NCBI GenBank assembly: GCA_030621655.1
Contig: JAUXHH010000003.1
Location: 1-25,009, forward strand
Source: Desulfobacterales bacterium
Lineage (GTDB): Bacteria > Desulfobacterota > Desulfobulbia > Desulfobulbales > BM004
Direction: 5' to 3'
DNA length: 25,009 bases
Under the pieces are notes generated by a model. That model was not told the DNA's origin. It searched no databases and saw only the letters and a list, made by a program, of their open reading frames with translations. Made by a program: the position numbers and the translations under genes. Position 1 is the first letter of the stretch; the number at the start of each line of letters is the position of its first letter. Shown here one piece after another: positions 14,698-21,967 of this stretch.

Positions 14698-15747
14698 ATG
14701 ACAGAAAATCTTATTGAGGAAACCCCTTTTTATAAAAACTGGACCGAACTGATTCAGCCCGAACGGTTGGAGGTGGACAGGGATAGTCATACAGAATCGT
14801 ATGGCAAATTTGTCTGTCAGCCTTTGGAGCGAGGATTTGCTATTACCATCGGTAACTCGTTACGCAGAATTCTGCTCTCATCAATACAGGGAGCTGCAAT
14901 TACTTCTGTAAGAATTGATAAGGCGCTGCATGAATTTACCGCTATCCCGGGAATTCTTGAAGATGTGACCGAAATCATCTTGAACTTGAAGGTGGTGCGT
15001 CTTAAGCTCAATACGGCAGAGGGGCAAACAGTTCGGATTGACAAAAAGGGAAAAGGTCCTGTTACCGCTGCTGATATTATCTCTGACGGATCAGTAGAGG
15101 TTATGAATCCTGAGCAGCATATCTGCACCATCACTGGGAAAGGGAAGTTCTCTGTTGAGCTTGAAGTGAAATGGGGCAAAGGATACAGACCGGCGGAGAT
15201 GAATAAGAGTGATGATCAGCCAATTGGTGTGATCCCTATCGATTCTATTTTTACTCCTGTCAAGAAAGTGCAGTATATCGTGACTCAGGCACGTGTTGGT
15301 CAGCAGACTGATTATGACAAACTGACCCTTGAAATCCACACAGATGGAAGTGTCAAACCGGAAAATGCTCTGGCGTATGCGTCTAAAATATTGAAGCAGC
15401 ATATGGCAATTTTCATCAATTTTGATGAAGAAAAGGCAGAGCCTGAAATTGAAGAAAGTCCGGAAAGTGAAGAGCCGCCACTGAATGAAAATCTTTACCG
15501 TACGGTTGAAGACCTTGAACTCTCAGTCAGATCTGCTAACTGTTTAAAAAATGCCAATATCACCTACATTGGTGAGCTGGTGCAAAGAACTGAGCCTGAG
15601 ATGCTTAAGACCAAGAATTTTGGCCGTAAATCTTTAAATGAAATCAAGCAGCTCCTTGAAGAGATGGAATTGTCTCTTGGTATGAAGATTGACGAGTGGG
15701 AGCGGCCTGAACCAGATGCGGCTAAAGAAGAAGACGAGAAAATATAA
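14698..15747 (+). CDS. rpoA: DNA-directed RNA polymerase subunit alpha
   Basis: Alpha (349 aa) dimerises to scaffold RNA polymerase assembly and binds DNA and activators through its C-terminal domain. The N-terminal domain has PLERGFAITIGNSLRRILLS (~42-61) and AIPGILEDVTEIILNLK. An acidic linker (~243-265) joins it to the CTD. CTD DNA-binding residues R278, N281, C282 and K311 correspond to E. coli R265, N268, C269 and K298. The frame opens upstream at 14677, but ATG 14698 gives the family's length. The tail is rich in Asp and Glu. Confidence 0.97.
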   Translation: MTENLIEETPFYKNWTELIQPERLEVDRDSHTESYGKFVCQPLERGFAITIGNSLRRILLSSIQGAAITSVRIDKALHEFTAIPGILEDVTEIILNLKVVRLKLNTAEGQTVRIDKKGKGPVTAADIISDGSVEVMNPEQHICTITGKGKFSVELEVKWGKGYRPAEMNKSDDQPIGVIPIDSIFTPVKKVQYIVTQARVGQQTDYDKLTLEIHTDGSVKPENALAYASKILKQHMAIFINFDEEKAEPEIEESPESEEPPLNENLYRTVEDLELSVRSANCLKNANITYIGELVQRTEPEMLKTKNFGRKSLNEIKQLLEEMELSLGMKIDEWERPEPDAAKEEDEKI

Positions 15748-15762
15748 AAGAGGTTTATACCG

Positions 15763-16146
15763 ATGAGACATAGAAAAGCCGGCAGAAGGCTGGGGCGTAA
15801 CAGTTCACACCTGCAGGCCACGATGAGAAATATGGTAACTTCTCTGCTTGAGCATGAGAGGATTGTCACCACCACTCCGAAAGCAAAAGAACTGAGGAAA
15901 CTGGCGGATAAAATGATTACCCTGGGAAAAAGGGGTGATCTTCATGCCAGAAGGCAGGCTCTCTCTGTAATCCGCAGCAAGGAGGTTGTGGATAAACTGT
16001 TTACAAAACTCAAAGATGAGTATATGGATCGTAACGGTGGTTATACCCGTATAATTCAGACCGGTAACAGGAATGGAGATGCCGCGCCAATGGCTATTAT
16101 AGAACTGGTAAACTATACTGAAGATACTGATGAAGTGACCAATTAA
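15763..16146 (+). CDS. rplQ: 50S ribosomal protein L17
   Basis: L17 (127 aa) sits near the tunnel exit. The sequence MRHRKAGRRLGRNSSHLQAT, then MRNMVTSLLEHERIVTTTPK and AKELRKLADKMITLGKRGDL, is diagnostic, as is GGYTRIIQTGNRNGDAAPMA. ATG 15763 follows AAGAGGT. It is the last gene of the ribosomal block, 15 nt after rpoA, and is followed by an intrinsic terminator 40 nt beyond its stop. Confidence 0.97.
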   Translation: MRHRKAGRRLGRNSSHLQATMRNMVTSLLEHERIVTTTPKAKELRKLADKMITLGKRGDLHARRQALSVIRSKEVVDKLFTKLKDEYMDRNGGYTRIIQTGNRNGDAAPMAIIELVNYTEDTDEVTN

Positions 16147-16185
16147 GATAAATTGATTTTTGTTGCACATAAAATTGTTTTTTGC

Positions 16186-16222
16186 AAAACCGGTATGAGA
16201 GAGTGATCATACCGGTTTTTTT
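16186..16222 (+). terminator. Rho-independent terminator after rplQ
   Basis: AAAACCGGTATGA (16186-16198) pairs perfectly with TCATACCGGTTTT (16207-16219) around an 8-nt loop and runs into seven Ts (16216-16222). This ends the tuf-to-rplQ transcription unit. It is the only strong intrinsic terminator I find in the window. The next gene starts only 42 nt later. Confidence 0.92.
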
Positions 16223-16264
16223 ATTGTAAAATCTTTTCCCAGTAACCAGAAGAATATTGCCAAG

Positions 16265-17029
16265 ATGAACGATATAGATAAACAGTTCCCCGAAGGCATG
16301 GAGCCTCTAGGGAAGTCCGTCTTTCAATTCCGTTGCGGGCCGGATGTGGAGTGCTACATGTCATGCTGCAGGAAATTGGACTTGATACTGTATCCCTATG
16401 ATATTGTCAGGTTGAAAAATAGACTCTCCATATCTTCTGAGGAGTTCATGCGCAGCCATACCCGGTTGGGATCTTCCAGCCATCCTTTTTTCCCTGCTGT
16501 TATGCTTATGATGGCTGACAATGAAGAACAGTGCCCATTTCTTGATAAAAACGGCTGTACAGTTTATGAGGACCGACCAACTGCATGCAGGACCTATCCC
16601 CTGGAGCGAGCTGTTGATCGAAGTCCAAGCAGGGGACGTGTAAATGAATATTATTTTATGACCAAGCATCCGTACTGTTTTGGTCATCAGGAAGTAAAAG
16701 AATGGACGGTGAGGGCCTGGCTTAAGGATCAAAGGGTCCGGCACTATAATGCACTCAATGATCTCTGGGCCGAAATTGATACCCTGTTTGCTGGAAATCC
16801 CTGGCAGGGTGAAGGGGCTGGAGGCCCCAGGCAACAGATGGCTTTTATGGTTTGCTACAATATAGATGGCTTCCGAAGATTTGCTGAGGAGAATAAACTC
16901 TTCGACCAGTTTAAGCTTGAAAGTTCCTTTTTGAGGATTCTGGTTGATGATGACGAGGCTCTGCTGAAATTTGGTTTTGAATGGCTGAAGTATGTTTTAG
17001 CCGGGCAGGGAAGACTTATTCGCAAATGA
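16265..17029 (+). CDS. YkgJ-type (CxxCxxCC) cysteine-rich protein, function unknown
   Basis: This 254-residue protein resembles the YkgJ/UPF0153 group, annotated as putative zinc- or iron-chelating proteins. Cysteines are clustered at C24, C30, C34 and C35 (FRCGPDVECYMSCC), C90, C98 and C108 (QCPFLDKNGC, RPTACRTYP), and C138 (HPYCFG). The second group, CPFLxxxGCxVYExRPxxCRxYP, is the family hallmark. There is no signal peptide or membrane segment, so it is probably cytosolic and may hold a metal or Fe-S cluster. ATG 16265 has only a weak GAAGAA upstream. It lies between the rplQ terminator and the rpsB leader. I assign no reaction; a link to translation is only positional. Confidence 0.8.
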   Translation: MNDIDKQFPEGMEPLGKSVFQFRCGPDVECYMSCCRKLDLILYPYDIVRLKNRLSISSEEFMRSHTRLGSSSHPFFPAVMLMMADNEEQCPFLDKNGCTVYEDRPTACRTYPLERAVDRSPSRGRVNEYYFMTKHPYCFGHQEVKEWTVRAWLKDQRVRHYNALNDLWAEIDTLFAGNPWQGEGAGGPRQQMAFMVCYNIDGFRRFAEENKLFDQFKLESSFLRILVDDDEALLKFGFEWLKYVLAGQGRLIRK

Positions 17030-17039
17030 TGCAAACAAT

Positions 17040-17064
17040 GCAAAACGAATCGAGATTCGTTTGC
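17040..17064. repeat. Inverted repeat after the YkgJ-type gene
   Basis: GCAAAACGAATC (17040-17051) is followed by GATTCGTTTGC (17054-17064), complementary except for one bulged A. As RNA the stem would close on CGAG. There is no T-tract, so it is a poor intrinsic terminator in either direction. GCAAA recurs at 17022, 17031 and 17040 with 9-nt spacing. It could stabilise the 3' end of the upstream mRNA or be an operator next to the rpsB promoter. Confidence 0.4.
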
Positions 17065-17090
17065 AAAATTATATCACTTTATGGTATAGA
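17061..17090 (+). promoter_or_regulatory. Candidate sigma70 promoter for rpsB-tsf
   Basis: TTGCAA (17061-17066), an 18-nt AT-rich spacer, and TATAGA (17085-17090) form a reasonable promoter in front of rpsB. Transcription would start near 17097 and leave a leader of about 150 nt. The -35 overlaps the right arm of the preceding inverted repeat. This is a consensus judgement by eye and is not experimentally supported. Confidence 0.4.
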
Positions 17091-17110
17091 ATCATGTTCT
17101 GTTTTAATGT

Positions 17111-17238
17111 GGTTAGTTGACCTTTAATTTCTGGAGGCTGTTACAGCTTCTAAATACACACACCCTAACGAAAGTTGACCTCTCGGTCCCCTCTGACGGG
17201 GCGGGGTAAAGGGTGGAGGAAAAACCAAAAATAGGAGG
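17111..17238 (+). promoter_or_regulatory. Structured 5' leader of rpsB
   Basis: The roughly 150-nt region before rpsB is non-coding and pairable. GTTAG (17112-17116) can close with CTAAC (17165-17169) around a hairpin GAGGCTG-TTA-CAGCTTC (17134-17150). Downstream is CCCC/GGGG (17188-17201), itself enclosed by CCTC (17179-17182) and GAGG (17216-17219). AGTTGACCT occurs twice (17115-17123 and 17173-17181). The true SD, AGGAGG at 17233-17238, lies after these. In E. coli S2 represses rpsB-tsf through its leader; an analogous role here is inferred from position and structure, not from recognised sequence. Confidence 0.45.
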
Positions 17239-17245
17239 AAAAAGT

Positions 17246-18040
17246 ATGTCAGGAGTTACCATAAAACAAATGTTGGAGGCCGGATTGCATTTCGGTCATC
17301 AGACGCGGCGCTGGAACCCCAAAATGAAGCCTTATATCTTCGCGCCTCGAAACGGAATTTATATTATCAACCTTGACAAGACCATAGGTCTTTTTAGAAA
17401 AGCCTATGACTATGTTGTCCAGGAGGCATCAAAGGGCGGCTATGTACTCTTTGTAGGAACTAAACGTCAAGCCCAAACTACTATCAAGGAAGAGGCCATT
17501 CGCAGTGGTATGTACTACATCAATCATCGCTGGCTTGGCGGCACTTTGACCAATTTTCAGACCATCAAGAAAGGGGTCGACAGGTTAAAGAGTATTGAAG
17601 CAATGCAGGAAGACGGTTCCATCAGTAAATTCCCCAAAAAAGAAATACTGTTGATGGAAAAGGAACGGGTTAAGCTCGAGAGAAATATTGGCGGTATAAA
17701 GAACATGAGAAGCCTGCCGGCCGCTGTCTTTGTAATAGATCCCAATAAAGAGCAGATCGCAGTCAAGGAAGCGAATAAGCTCAATATCCCAGTTATTGCC
17801 CTGGCGGATACCAACTGTAGTCCTGATGGCCTTTCATACATTATCCCTGGAAATGATGATGCTATAAGGGCAATCAAGTTAATCACTTCAGCAATTGCAG
17901 AGGCTGTTCTAGATGGCCGAGCCCAGTTGAAGGAAAAGGATGCGGTTGTCGAAGAGATGGTTGAACAGGCAATGGCGGAGAATCCTGAGGACGTTTCCGG
18001 CGAAACAGAAGTTGAGGAAAACCCGGCAGACAAGGCATAA
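17246..18040 (+). CDS. rpsB: 30S ribosomal protein S2
   Basis: S2 (264 aa) joins the 30S late and is needed for S1 binding. Typical regions: LEAGLHFGHQTRRWNPKMKP (~10-29), YIFAPRNGIYIINLDKT, GYVLFVGTKRQAQ, YINHRWLGGTLTNFQTIKKG and VIALADTNCSPDGLSYIIPG. A C-terminal tail of about 30 residues is rich in Glu, as in several relatives. An in-frame GTG at 17213 would add 11 residues, but ATG 17246 has AGGAGG at 17233-17238 and gives the normal N-terminus. It heads the rpsB-tsf-pyrH-frr cluster and is separated from tsf by 320 nt. Confidence 0.96.
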   Translation: MSGVTIKQMLEAGLHFGHQTRRWNPKMKPYIFAPRNGIYIINLDKTIGLFRKAYDYVVQEASKGGYVLFVGTKRQAQTTIKEEAIRSGMYYINHRWLGGTLTNFQTIKKGVDRLKSIEAMQEDGSISKFPKKEILLMEKERVKLERNIGGIKNMRSLPAAVFVIDPNKEQIAVKEANKLNIPVIALADTNCSPDGLSYIIPGNDDAIRAIKLITSAIAEAVLDGRAQLKEKDAVVEEMVEQAMAENPEDVSGETEVEENPADKA

Positions 18041-18360
18041 AGCTTACGTCTGCTAAGCAGAAAAGATCAACTTCATATTTTGTTTCGGGCATGTTGCTAA
18101 AGACTGCACGCGGTCAGTTCCATATCTTGAAATAAGCAGAAGAATATAAATTTGTTCACTGCAGTGAGATTTGCAGTTGTATCAATTTGATACATTCGCA
18201 GATAAGTCTACGTTTATCTGCGAGATCGACAATATTAAATTCTGTGTACATAGAGCCTCTTAAGCAAGGAATGCGGTTTTTAGATGCCGTGAAGGCTCAA
18301 GCAAAAAAGATAATCACATTTTTAACATTACAGATAGTATGTATTTAAAGGAGAAGATTC
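18041..18360. other. 320-nt rpsB-tsf spacer rich in inverted repeats
   Basis: No credible gene is present. The stretch contains five inverted repeats: TCTGCT-A-AGCAGA (18049-18061), TCACTGCAGTGA (18156-18167), TGTATCAATTTGATACA (18178-18194), CGCAGATAA/TTATCTGCG (18197-18222, perfect 9-bp stem, 8-nt loop) and GAGCCT/AGGCTC (18253-18298) with an inner GCGG/CCGT. None has a T-tract suited to termination. Possibilities are mRNA processing sites, an attenuator that sets the EF-Ts to S2 ratio, a small RNA, or operators. AAGGAGA at the end is the tsf ribosome-binding site. Confidence 0.5.
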
Positions 18361-18960
18361 GTGAAAATAACAAGTCAAATGGTTAAGGAACTCCGTGATA
18401 AGACCAACGCGGGGATGATGGATTGTAAAAAGGCCTTGGGTGAAACCGAGGGTGATATGGAGAAGGCGATTGATTTTCTGCGCCAGAAAGGATTGGCAGT
18501 GGCACGGAAAAGAGCTGGTCGTTCTACCAGTGAAGGCGTGATTCAAACCTATATACACGCCGGGGGTAAACTCGGGGTCATGGTTGAGGTCAATTGTGAA
18601 ACTGATTTTGTTGCCAAAACAGATGACTTCCAGAATTTTTCCAGAGAGGTCGCCATGCATGTGGCAGCAATGAATCCTATAGCTGTCAGACGTGAAGATA
18701 TTCCTGAAGACCAGGTTGCCAGGGAAGCTGAGATTTACAAGAAGCAGGCTATGGATTCCGGCAAGCCGGAAAACATTGCAGAGAAAATGGTTACAGGTAA
18801 GCTGGATAAGTTTTTTGCAGAAGTAAGTCTGATGGAACAGAAATTTGTCAAGAATCCCGATCTGAGTATTCATGATCTGCTCAATGACCTGATTGCCAAG
18901 ATGGGAGAAAATATAACAATTAAGAGATTTGCCCGTTTTCAGGTCGGTACAGATGCTTAA
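18361..18960 (+). CDS. tsf: Elongation factor Ts, short form (GTG start)
   Basis: EF-Ts (199 aa) exchanges GDP on EF-Tu. The N-terminal UBA-like module contains LRDKTNAGMMDCKKAL (~11-26). The EF-Tu-contacting motif TDFVAK is at residues 81-86, preceded by VEVNCE. The protein is the short class; E. coli EF-Ts is ~283 aa with a duplicated core and coiled coil, whereas this one has a single core and a C-terminal INTIKRF-like ending (ENITIKRFARFQVG). The start codon is GTG 18361 with AAGGAGA upstream; the next Met (residue 7) would remove conserved N-terminal residues. Confidence 0.95.
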   Translation: MKITSQMVKELRDKTNAGMMDCKKALGETEGDMEKAIDFLRQKGLAVARKRAGRSTSEGVIQTYIHAGGKLGVMVEVNCETDFVAKTDDFQNFSREVAMHVAAMNPIAVRREDIPEDQVAREAEIYKKQAMDSGKPENIAEKMVTGKLDKFFAEVSLMEQKFVKNPDLSIHDLLNDLIAKMGENITIKRFARFQVGTDA

Positions 18961-19011
18961 AGAGGTATTCGCCCTGAAAATAGTAACCTGTAACTCTTAA
19001 GGAAAAAACAT

Positions 19012-19725
19012 ATGGCGATAAAATATAAAAGAGTACTTTTGAAGCTCAGTGGTGAAGCCCTGTTGGGTGATTCCAAATTTGGTATCAGCACAGATGTTTT
19101 AAACTATGTTGCAGGTGAAGTAAAGCAGGTGGTAGAACTCGGTATGGAGGTGGGCCTGGTTATAGGGGCAGGCAATATTTTCAGAGGTGTTGCAGGCGCT
19201 TCCAAGGGGATGGACAGAAGCACTGCAGATAACATGGGAATGTTGGCAACGGTGATTAACAGTCTCGCTATGCAGGATGCCATGGAGCGCAATGGTATAG
19301 TCACCAGAGTGATGTCTGCTTTTCCTATGCCCAGTGTCTGTGAACCTTATATCCGCCGTCGCGCTATGCGCCATCTTGAAAAAGGGAGGGTGGTCATCTG
19401 TGCTGCAGGGATAGGAACCCCTTATTTTACTACCGATACTGCAGCGGTCATCCGTGCCCTGGAAATTGAGGCAGATCTTATTTGTAAAGCAACCCGCGTA
19501 GATGGTGTATATGACAAGGATCCTCTTGCCAATCCTGATGCTGTGAAATTTGACACCTTGACATACACTGAAGTTCTGCAAAAAGGCCTCAGGGTTATGG
19601 ACGCAGCTGCTATATCCTTAGCCCAGGATAACAATAAACCTATTATAGTGTTAAAAATGAAAACTCCCTCTAACATTGTAAGGGCAATGCGCGGCGAACA
19701 TATTGGCACAATTGTGCAAAAATAA
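19012..19725 (+). CDS. pyrH: Uridylate kinase
   Basis: UMP kinase (237 aa) phosphorylates UMP to UDP in pyrimidine nucleotide synthesis and belongs to the amino-acid-kinase fold. Visible: LKLSGEAL with K11, IGAGNIFRG (~51-59), the ADNMGMLAT helix, PYFTTDTAA (~137-145) and RVDGVYDKDP (~162-171). The family more often has GGGN and NPFF where this has GAGN and TPYF; both are conservative. ATG 19012 has AAGGA upstream. It lies 51 nt after tsf in the widely conserved rpsB-tsf-pyrH-frr order. Confidence 0.97.
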   Translation: MAIKYKRVLLKLSGEALLGDSKFGISTDVLNYVAGEVKQVVELGMEVGLVIGAGNIFRGVAGASKGMDRSTADNMGMLATVINSLAMQDAMERNGIVTRVMSAFPMPSVCEPYIRRRAMRHLEKGRVVICAAGIGTPYFTTDTAAVIRALEIEADLICKATRVDGVYDKDPLANPDAVKFDTLTYTEVLQKGLRVMDAAAISLAQDNNKPIIVLKMKTPSNIVRAMRGEHIGTIVQK

Positions 19726-19799
19726 GAAACAGCATGGTTTTTGATACGCAAAGATAGGTAAGTACTTAACAGCCGGCTGACAACCGAAGGGAGAGTATT

Positions 19800-20357
19800 A
19801 TGAGTAGTGAAGTTATAATGGGAATGGCTGAAAAAATGGAAAATAGCCTGGGGGCTTTTAAATCTGAATTGACCAAAATTCGTACAGGCCGAGCTTCATT
19901 GTCACTTCTTGACGGAATCAAGGTTGAAGCCTATGGTGCCCCTATGCCACTGAACCAGGTCGGCACTCTGACTATACCGGAGAGCAGGCAGATTGTTATC
20001 CAGCCCTGGGATCCCCAAGTGATGTCAGGTGTTGAGAAGGCTATTTTGAAATCTGATCTTGGTTTGACACCGGTAAATGATGGCAAAGTAATCCGCATTA
20101 ATATTCCTCAGCTTACTGAAGAACGGCGCAAAGAACTCGTAAAGATAGTAAAAAGAGTTGCCGAGGAATACCGTGTTGCTGTCCGCAATCACCGTCGAGA
20201 TGCAATAGATACATTAAAGAAACAAAAGAAAAATAAAGAAATCTCAGAAGATGAGCTGTTTAGACTTCAGGATGAGGCCCAGAAAGAAACTGATGCCTCT
20301 ATTGCAAAGATAGATAAGGTGGCCGCTGAAAAAGAAAATGAAGTAATGGAGGTTTAG
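19800..20357 (+). CDS. frr: Ribosome recycling factor
   Basis: RRF (185 aa) works with EF-G to split post-termination ribosomes. The three-helix bundle and inserted domain are visible: LTKIRTGRASLSLLDGIKVE, YGAPMPLNQVGTLTIPESRQ, IRINIPQLTEERRKELVKIV, and the key VAVRNHRRDA with the conserved Arg. The length equals the family norm. ATG 19800 follows AAGGGAGAG. The 74-nt spacer upstream holds two adjacent 10-nt palindromes of doubtful meaning. Confidence 0.97.
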   Translation: MSSEVIMGMAEKMENSLGAFKSELTKIRTGRASLSLLDGIKVEAYGAPMPLNQVGTLTIPESRQIVIQPWDPQVMSGVEKAILKSDLGLTPVNDGKVIRINIPQLTEERRKELVKIVKRVAEEYRVAVRNHRRDAIDTLKKQKKNKEISEDELFRLQDEAQKETDASIAKIDKVAAEKENEVMEV

Positions 20358-20387
20358 CTCATCATCTGAAGAGTGCAATAATCTGTT

Positions 20388-21146
20388 ATGCATGAAAATT
20401 TGGTTCTGGATCCTGAGAGGATTCCCCGGCATGTCGCTATTATTATGGATGGTAACGGCAGATGGGCAAAGCAGCGCAACCTGCCAAGAATTATGGGGCA
20501 CAAGGCAGGGACAGAATCTCTCAAAAATATAGTGAAGATCGCCGGAGAACTGAAACTGGAGGTCCTCACCCTCTATGCTTTTTCAACCGAGAATTGGAAA
20601 AGACCATCCCTTGAGGTCCAGGGTCTGATGACCTTACTCAAGTCCTACCTTAAATCTGAACTGCAAAAGATGCTGGACAATACGGTTTCTCTGCGCTGTA
20701 TAGGAGAAATTGAAATGCTGCCTACAGATGTTCAGAAAGTTCTATCGGAAGTCATGCAAGAGACAGCCCGGAATGCAGAAGACAAATCGGGATTGATTCT
20801 TAATCTGGCCCTCAGTTATGGAGGCCGTTCTGAGATTGTCAGGGCGGCCCGCATCATGGCGGAAAAATGTGTCAGTGGCCAGTTTGATCCGAAAGACTTT
20901 TCTGAGAAGCTTTTAGCCGCCCATCTGTATACAGCTGGGCTTCCTGATCCTGATTTGCTCATCAGGACAGGAGGTGAGTCTCGCCTGAGCAATTTCCTTC
21001 TTTGGCAGTTATCTTATGCTGAGCTTTATATTACTGAAACCATGTGGCCGGACTTCAATACTGAAAGGTTCTTTGAGGCCCTTAAAGAATTTCAGAGCCG
21101 GGAAAGAAGGTTCGGCCAAACCAGCCAACAGTTGCAGGCGGAGTAA
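20388..21146 (+). CDS. uppS: Isoprenyl transferase (undecaprenyl diphosphate synthase)
   Basis: This cis-prenyltransferase (252 aa) extends farnesyl-PP with isopentenyl-PP to the C55 lipid carrier for peptidoglycan and polysaccharide synthesis. Signatures: HVAIIMDGNGRWAKQR with catalytic D21, GHKAG, TLYAFSTENW (61-70), and the C-terminal LIRTGGESRLSNFLLWQLSY (191-210), which binds the IPP diphosphate through R193, R199 and S201. No strong SD precedes ATG 20388, and translation may be coupled to frr 30 nt upstream. cdsA begins three bases after the stop. Confidence 0.97.
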   Translation: MHENLVLDPERIPRHVAIIMDGNGRWAKQRNLPRIMGHKAGTESLKNIVKIAGELKLEVLTLYAFSTENWKRPSLEVQGLMTLLKSYLKSELQKMLDNTVSLRCIGEIEMLPTDVQKVLSEVMQETARNAEDKSGLILNLALSYGGRSEIVRAARIMAEKCVSGQFDPKDFSEKLLAAHLYTAGLPDPDLLIRTGGESRLSNFLLWQLSYAELYITETMWPDFNTERFFEALKEFQSRERRFGQTSQQLQAE

Positions 21147-21149
21147 TAA

Positions 21150-21956
21150 ATGGGCAGAATTGTCACGGGTCTTATTCTTGCTATAGGCTGGCTTTTATTG
21201 CTGCTTGTGGGAACCTATCCACTCTTCTGCCTCGTTATAACGGCAGGCGGTGGCCTGGCACTCTATGAGTTCTTACGCATGAGTTTGCAGGGGAGAGAGT
21301 CTAAATATATCCTCCCTGTTCTCATAGTGGGAATTTTCCCATTACTTGGGGCCTCTCTGTGGGGAAGTGGCGGGATGACTTCAAGTCTATTCCTGGCCTT
21401 TTCCGTTTTAATTATTCTAACAGTCATTGCCTATCCAAGCCTGGATAATGGACTGGTTTTCGTAAGTAAACAGTGGTTTGGTATCTTCTATATTGGCTTT
21501 TGTGCCTCCCATCTCATTCTACTGCGCTCCTTATCCAATGGTATTTTCTGGTTGCTGGTGCTTACGGCCATCACTGTTTTCTCTGACACCGCAGCCTACT
21601 ATGTCGGTCGCAAGTTTGGTAAGATCAAACTATGTCCGGCTTTAAGTCCGGGTAAAACAAGAGCCGGGGCAGTAGGCGGCGTTGTTGGCGGTGTGCTTGG
21701 CGGACTTGTGGTGGCAGCAATTGTATTTGAAAATGCCAATCTGGCCATGGTAGGGATCTTGAGCTTAACTTTAAGTGCAATAGGTATTATCGGTGATTTA
21801 ATTGAATCATTAATTAAACGTGTTTCCGGAGTAAAAGATTCCGGGCAGATCTTACCTGGACACGGTGGATTGCTGGATCGCTGTGACTCCATTTTGCTGA
21901 CAGCTCCGGTTCTGTATTATGTGCTCTACTGGGGACATACAGCACTGTTGAAGTAA
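21150..21956 (+). CDS. cdsA: Phosphatidate cytidylyltransferase
   Basis: CdsA (268 aa) makes CDP-diacylglycerol from CTP and phosphatidic acid at the inner membrane. The protein is mostly hydrophobic, with about seven or eight membrane segments. The family signature spans residues 220-246: SLIKRVSGVKDSG followed by ILPGHGGLLDRCDS. One position differs from the usual pattern, Cys where DR(I/F)DS is common. Earlier, FSDTAAYYVGRKFGK and LSPGKTRAG are typical. It starts three bases after uppS, so the two are coupled. It shares lipid-precursor logic with uppS and dxr. Confidence 0.95.
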   Translation: MGRIVTGLILAIGWLLLLLVGTYPLFCLVITAGGGLALYEFLRMSLQGRESKYILPVLIVGIFPLLGASLWGSGGMTSSLFLAFSVLIILTVIAYPSLDNGLVFVSKQWFGIFYIGFCASHLILLRSLSNGIFWLLVLTAITVFSDTAAYYVGRKFGKIKLCPALSPGKTRAGAVGGVVGGVLGGLVVAAIVFENANLAMVGILSLTLSAIGIIGDLIESLIKRVSGVKDSGQILPGHGGLLDRCDSILLTAPVLYYVLYWGHTALLK

Positions 21957-21967
21957 TTTCGCACTTT

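Noticed and set aside
16361..16834. 157-codon reverse-strand frame opposite the YkgJ-type gene
   Set aside because: The forward protein has the family cysteine pattern, so the reverse frame is a shadow.
17557..18033. 158-codon reverse-strand frame opposite rpsB
   Set aside because: It is Ser/Ala-rich low-information sequence mirrored from the S2 gene, with no independent support.
19759..19779. Adjacent 10-nt palindromes TAAGTACTTA and CAGCCGGCTG before frr
   Set aside because: Short palindromes of this size arise by chance and there is no further structure or spacing to suggest an operator.
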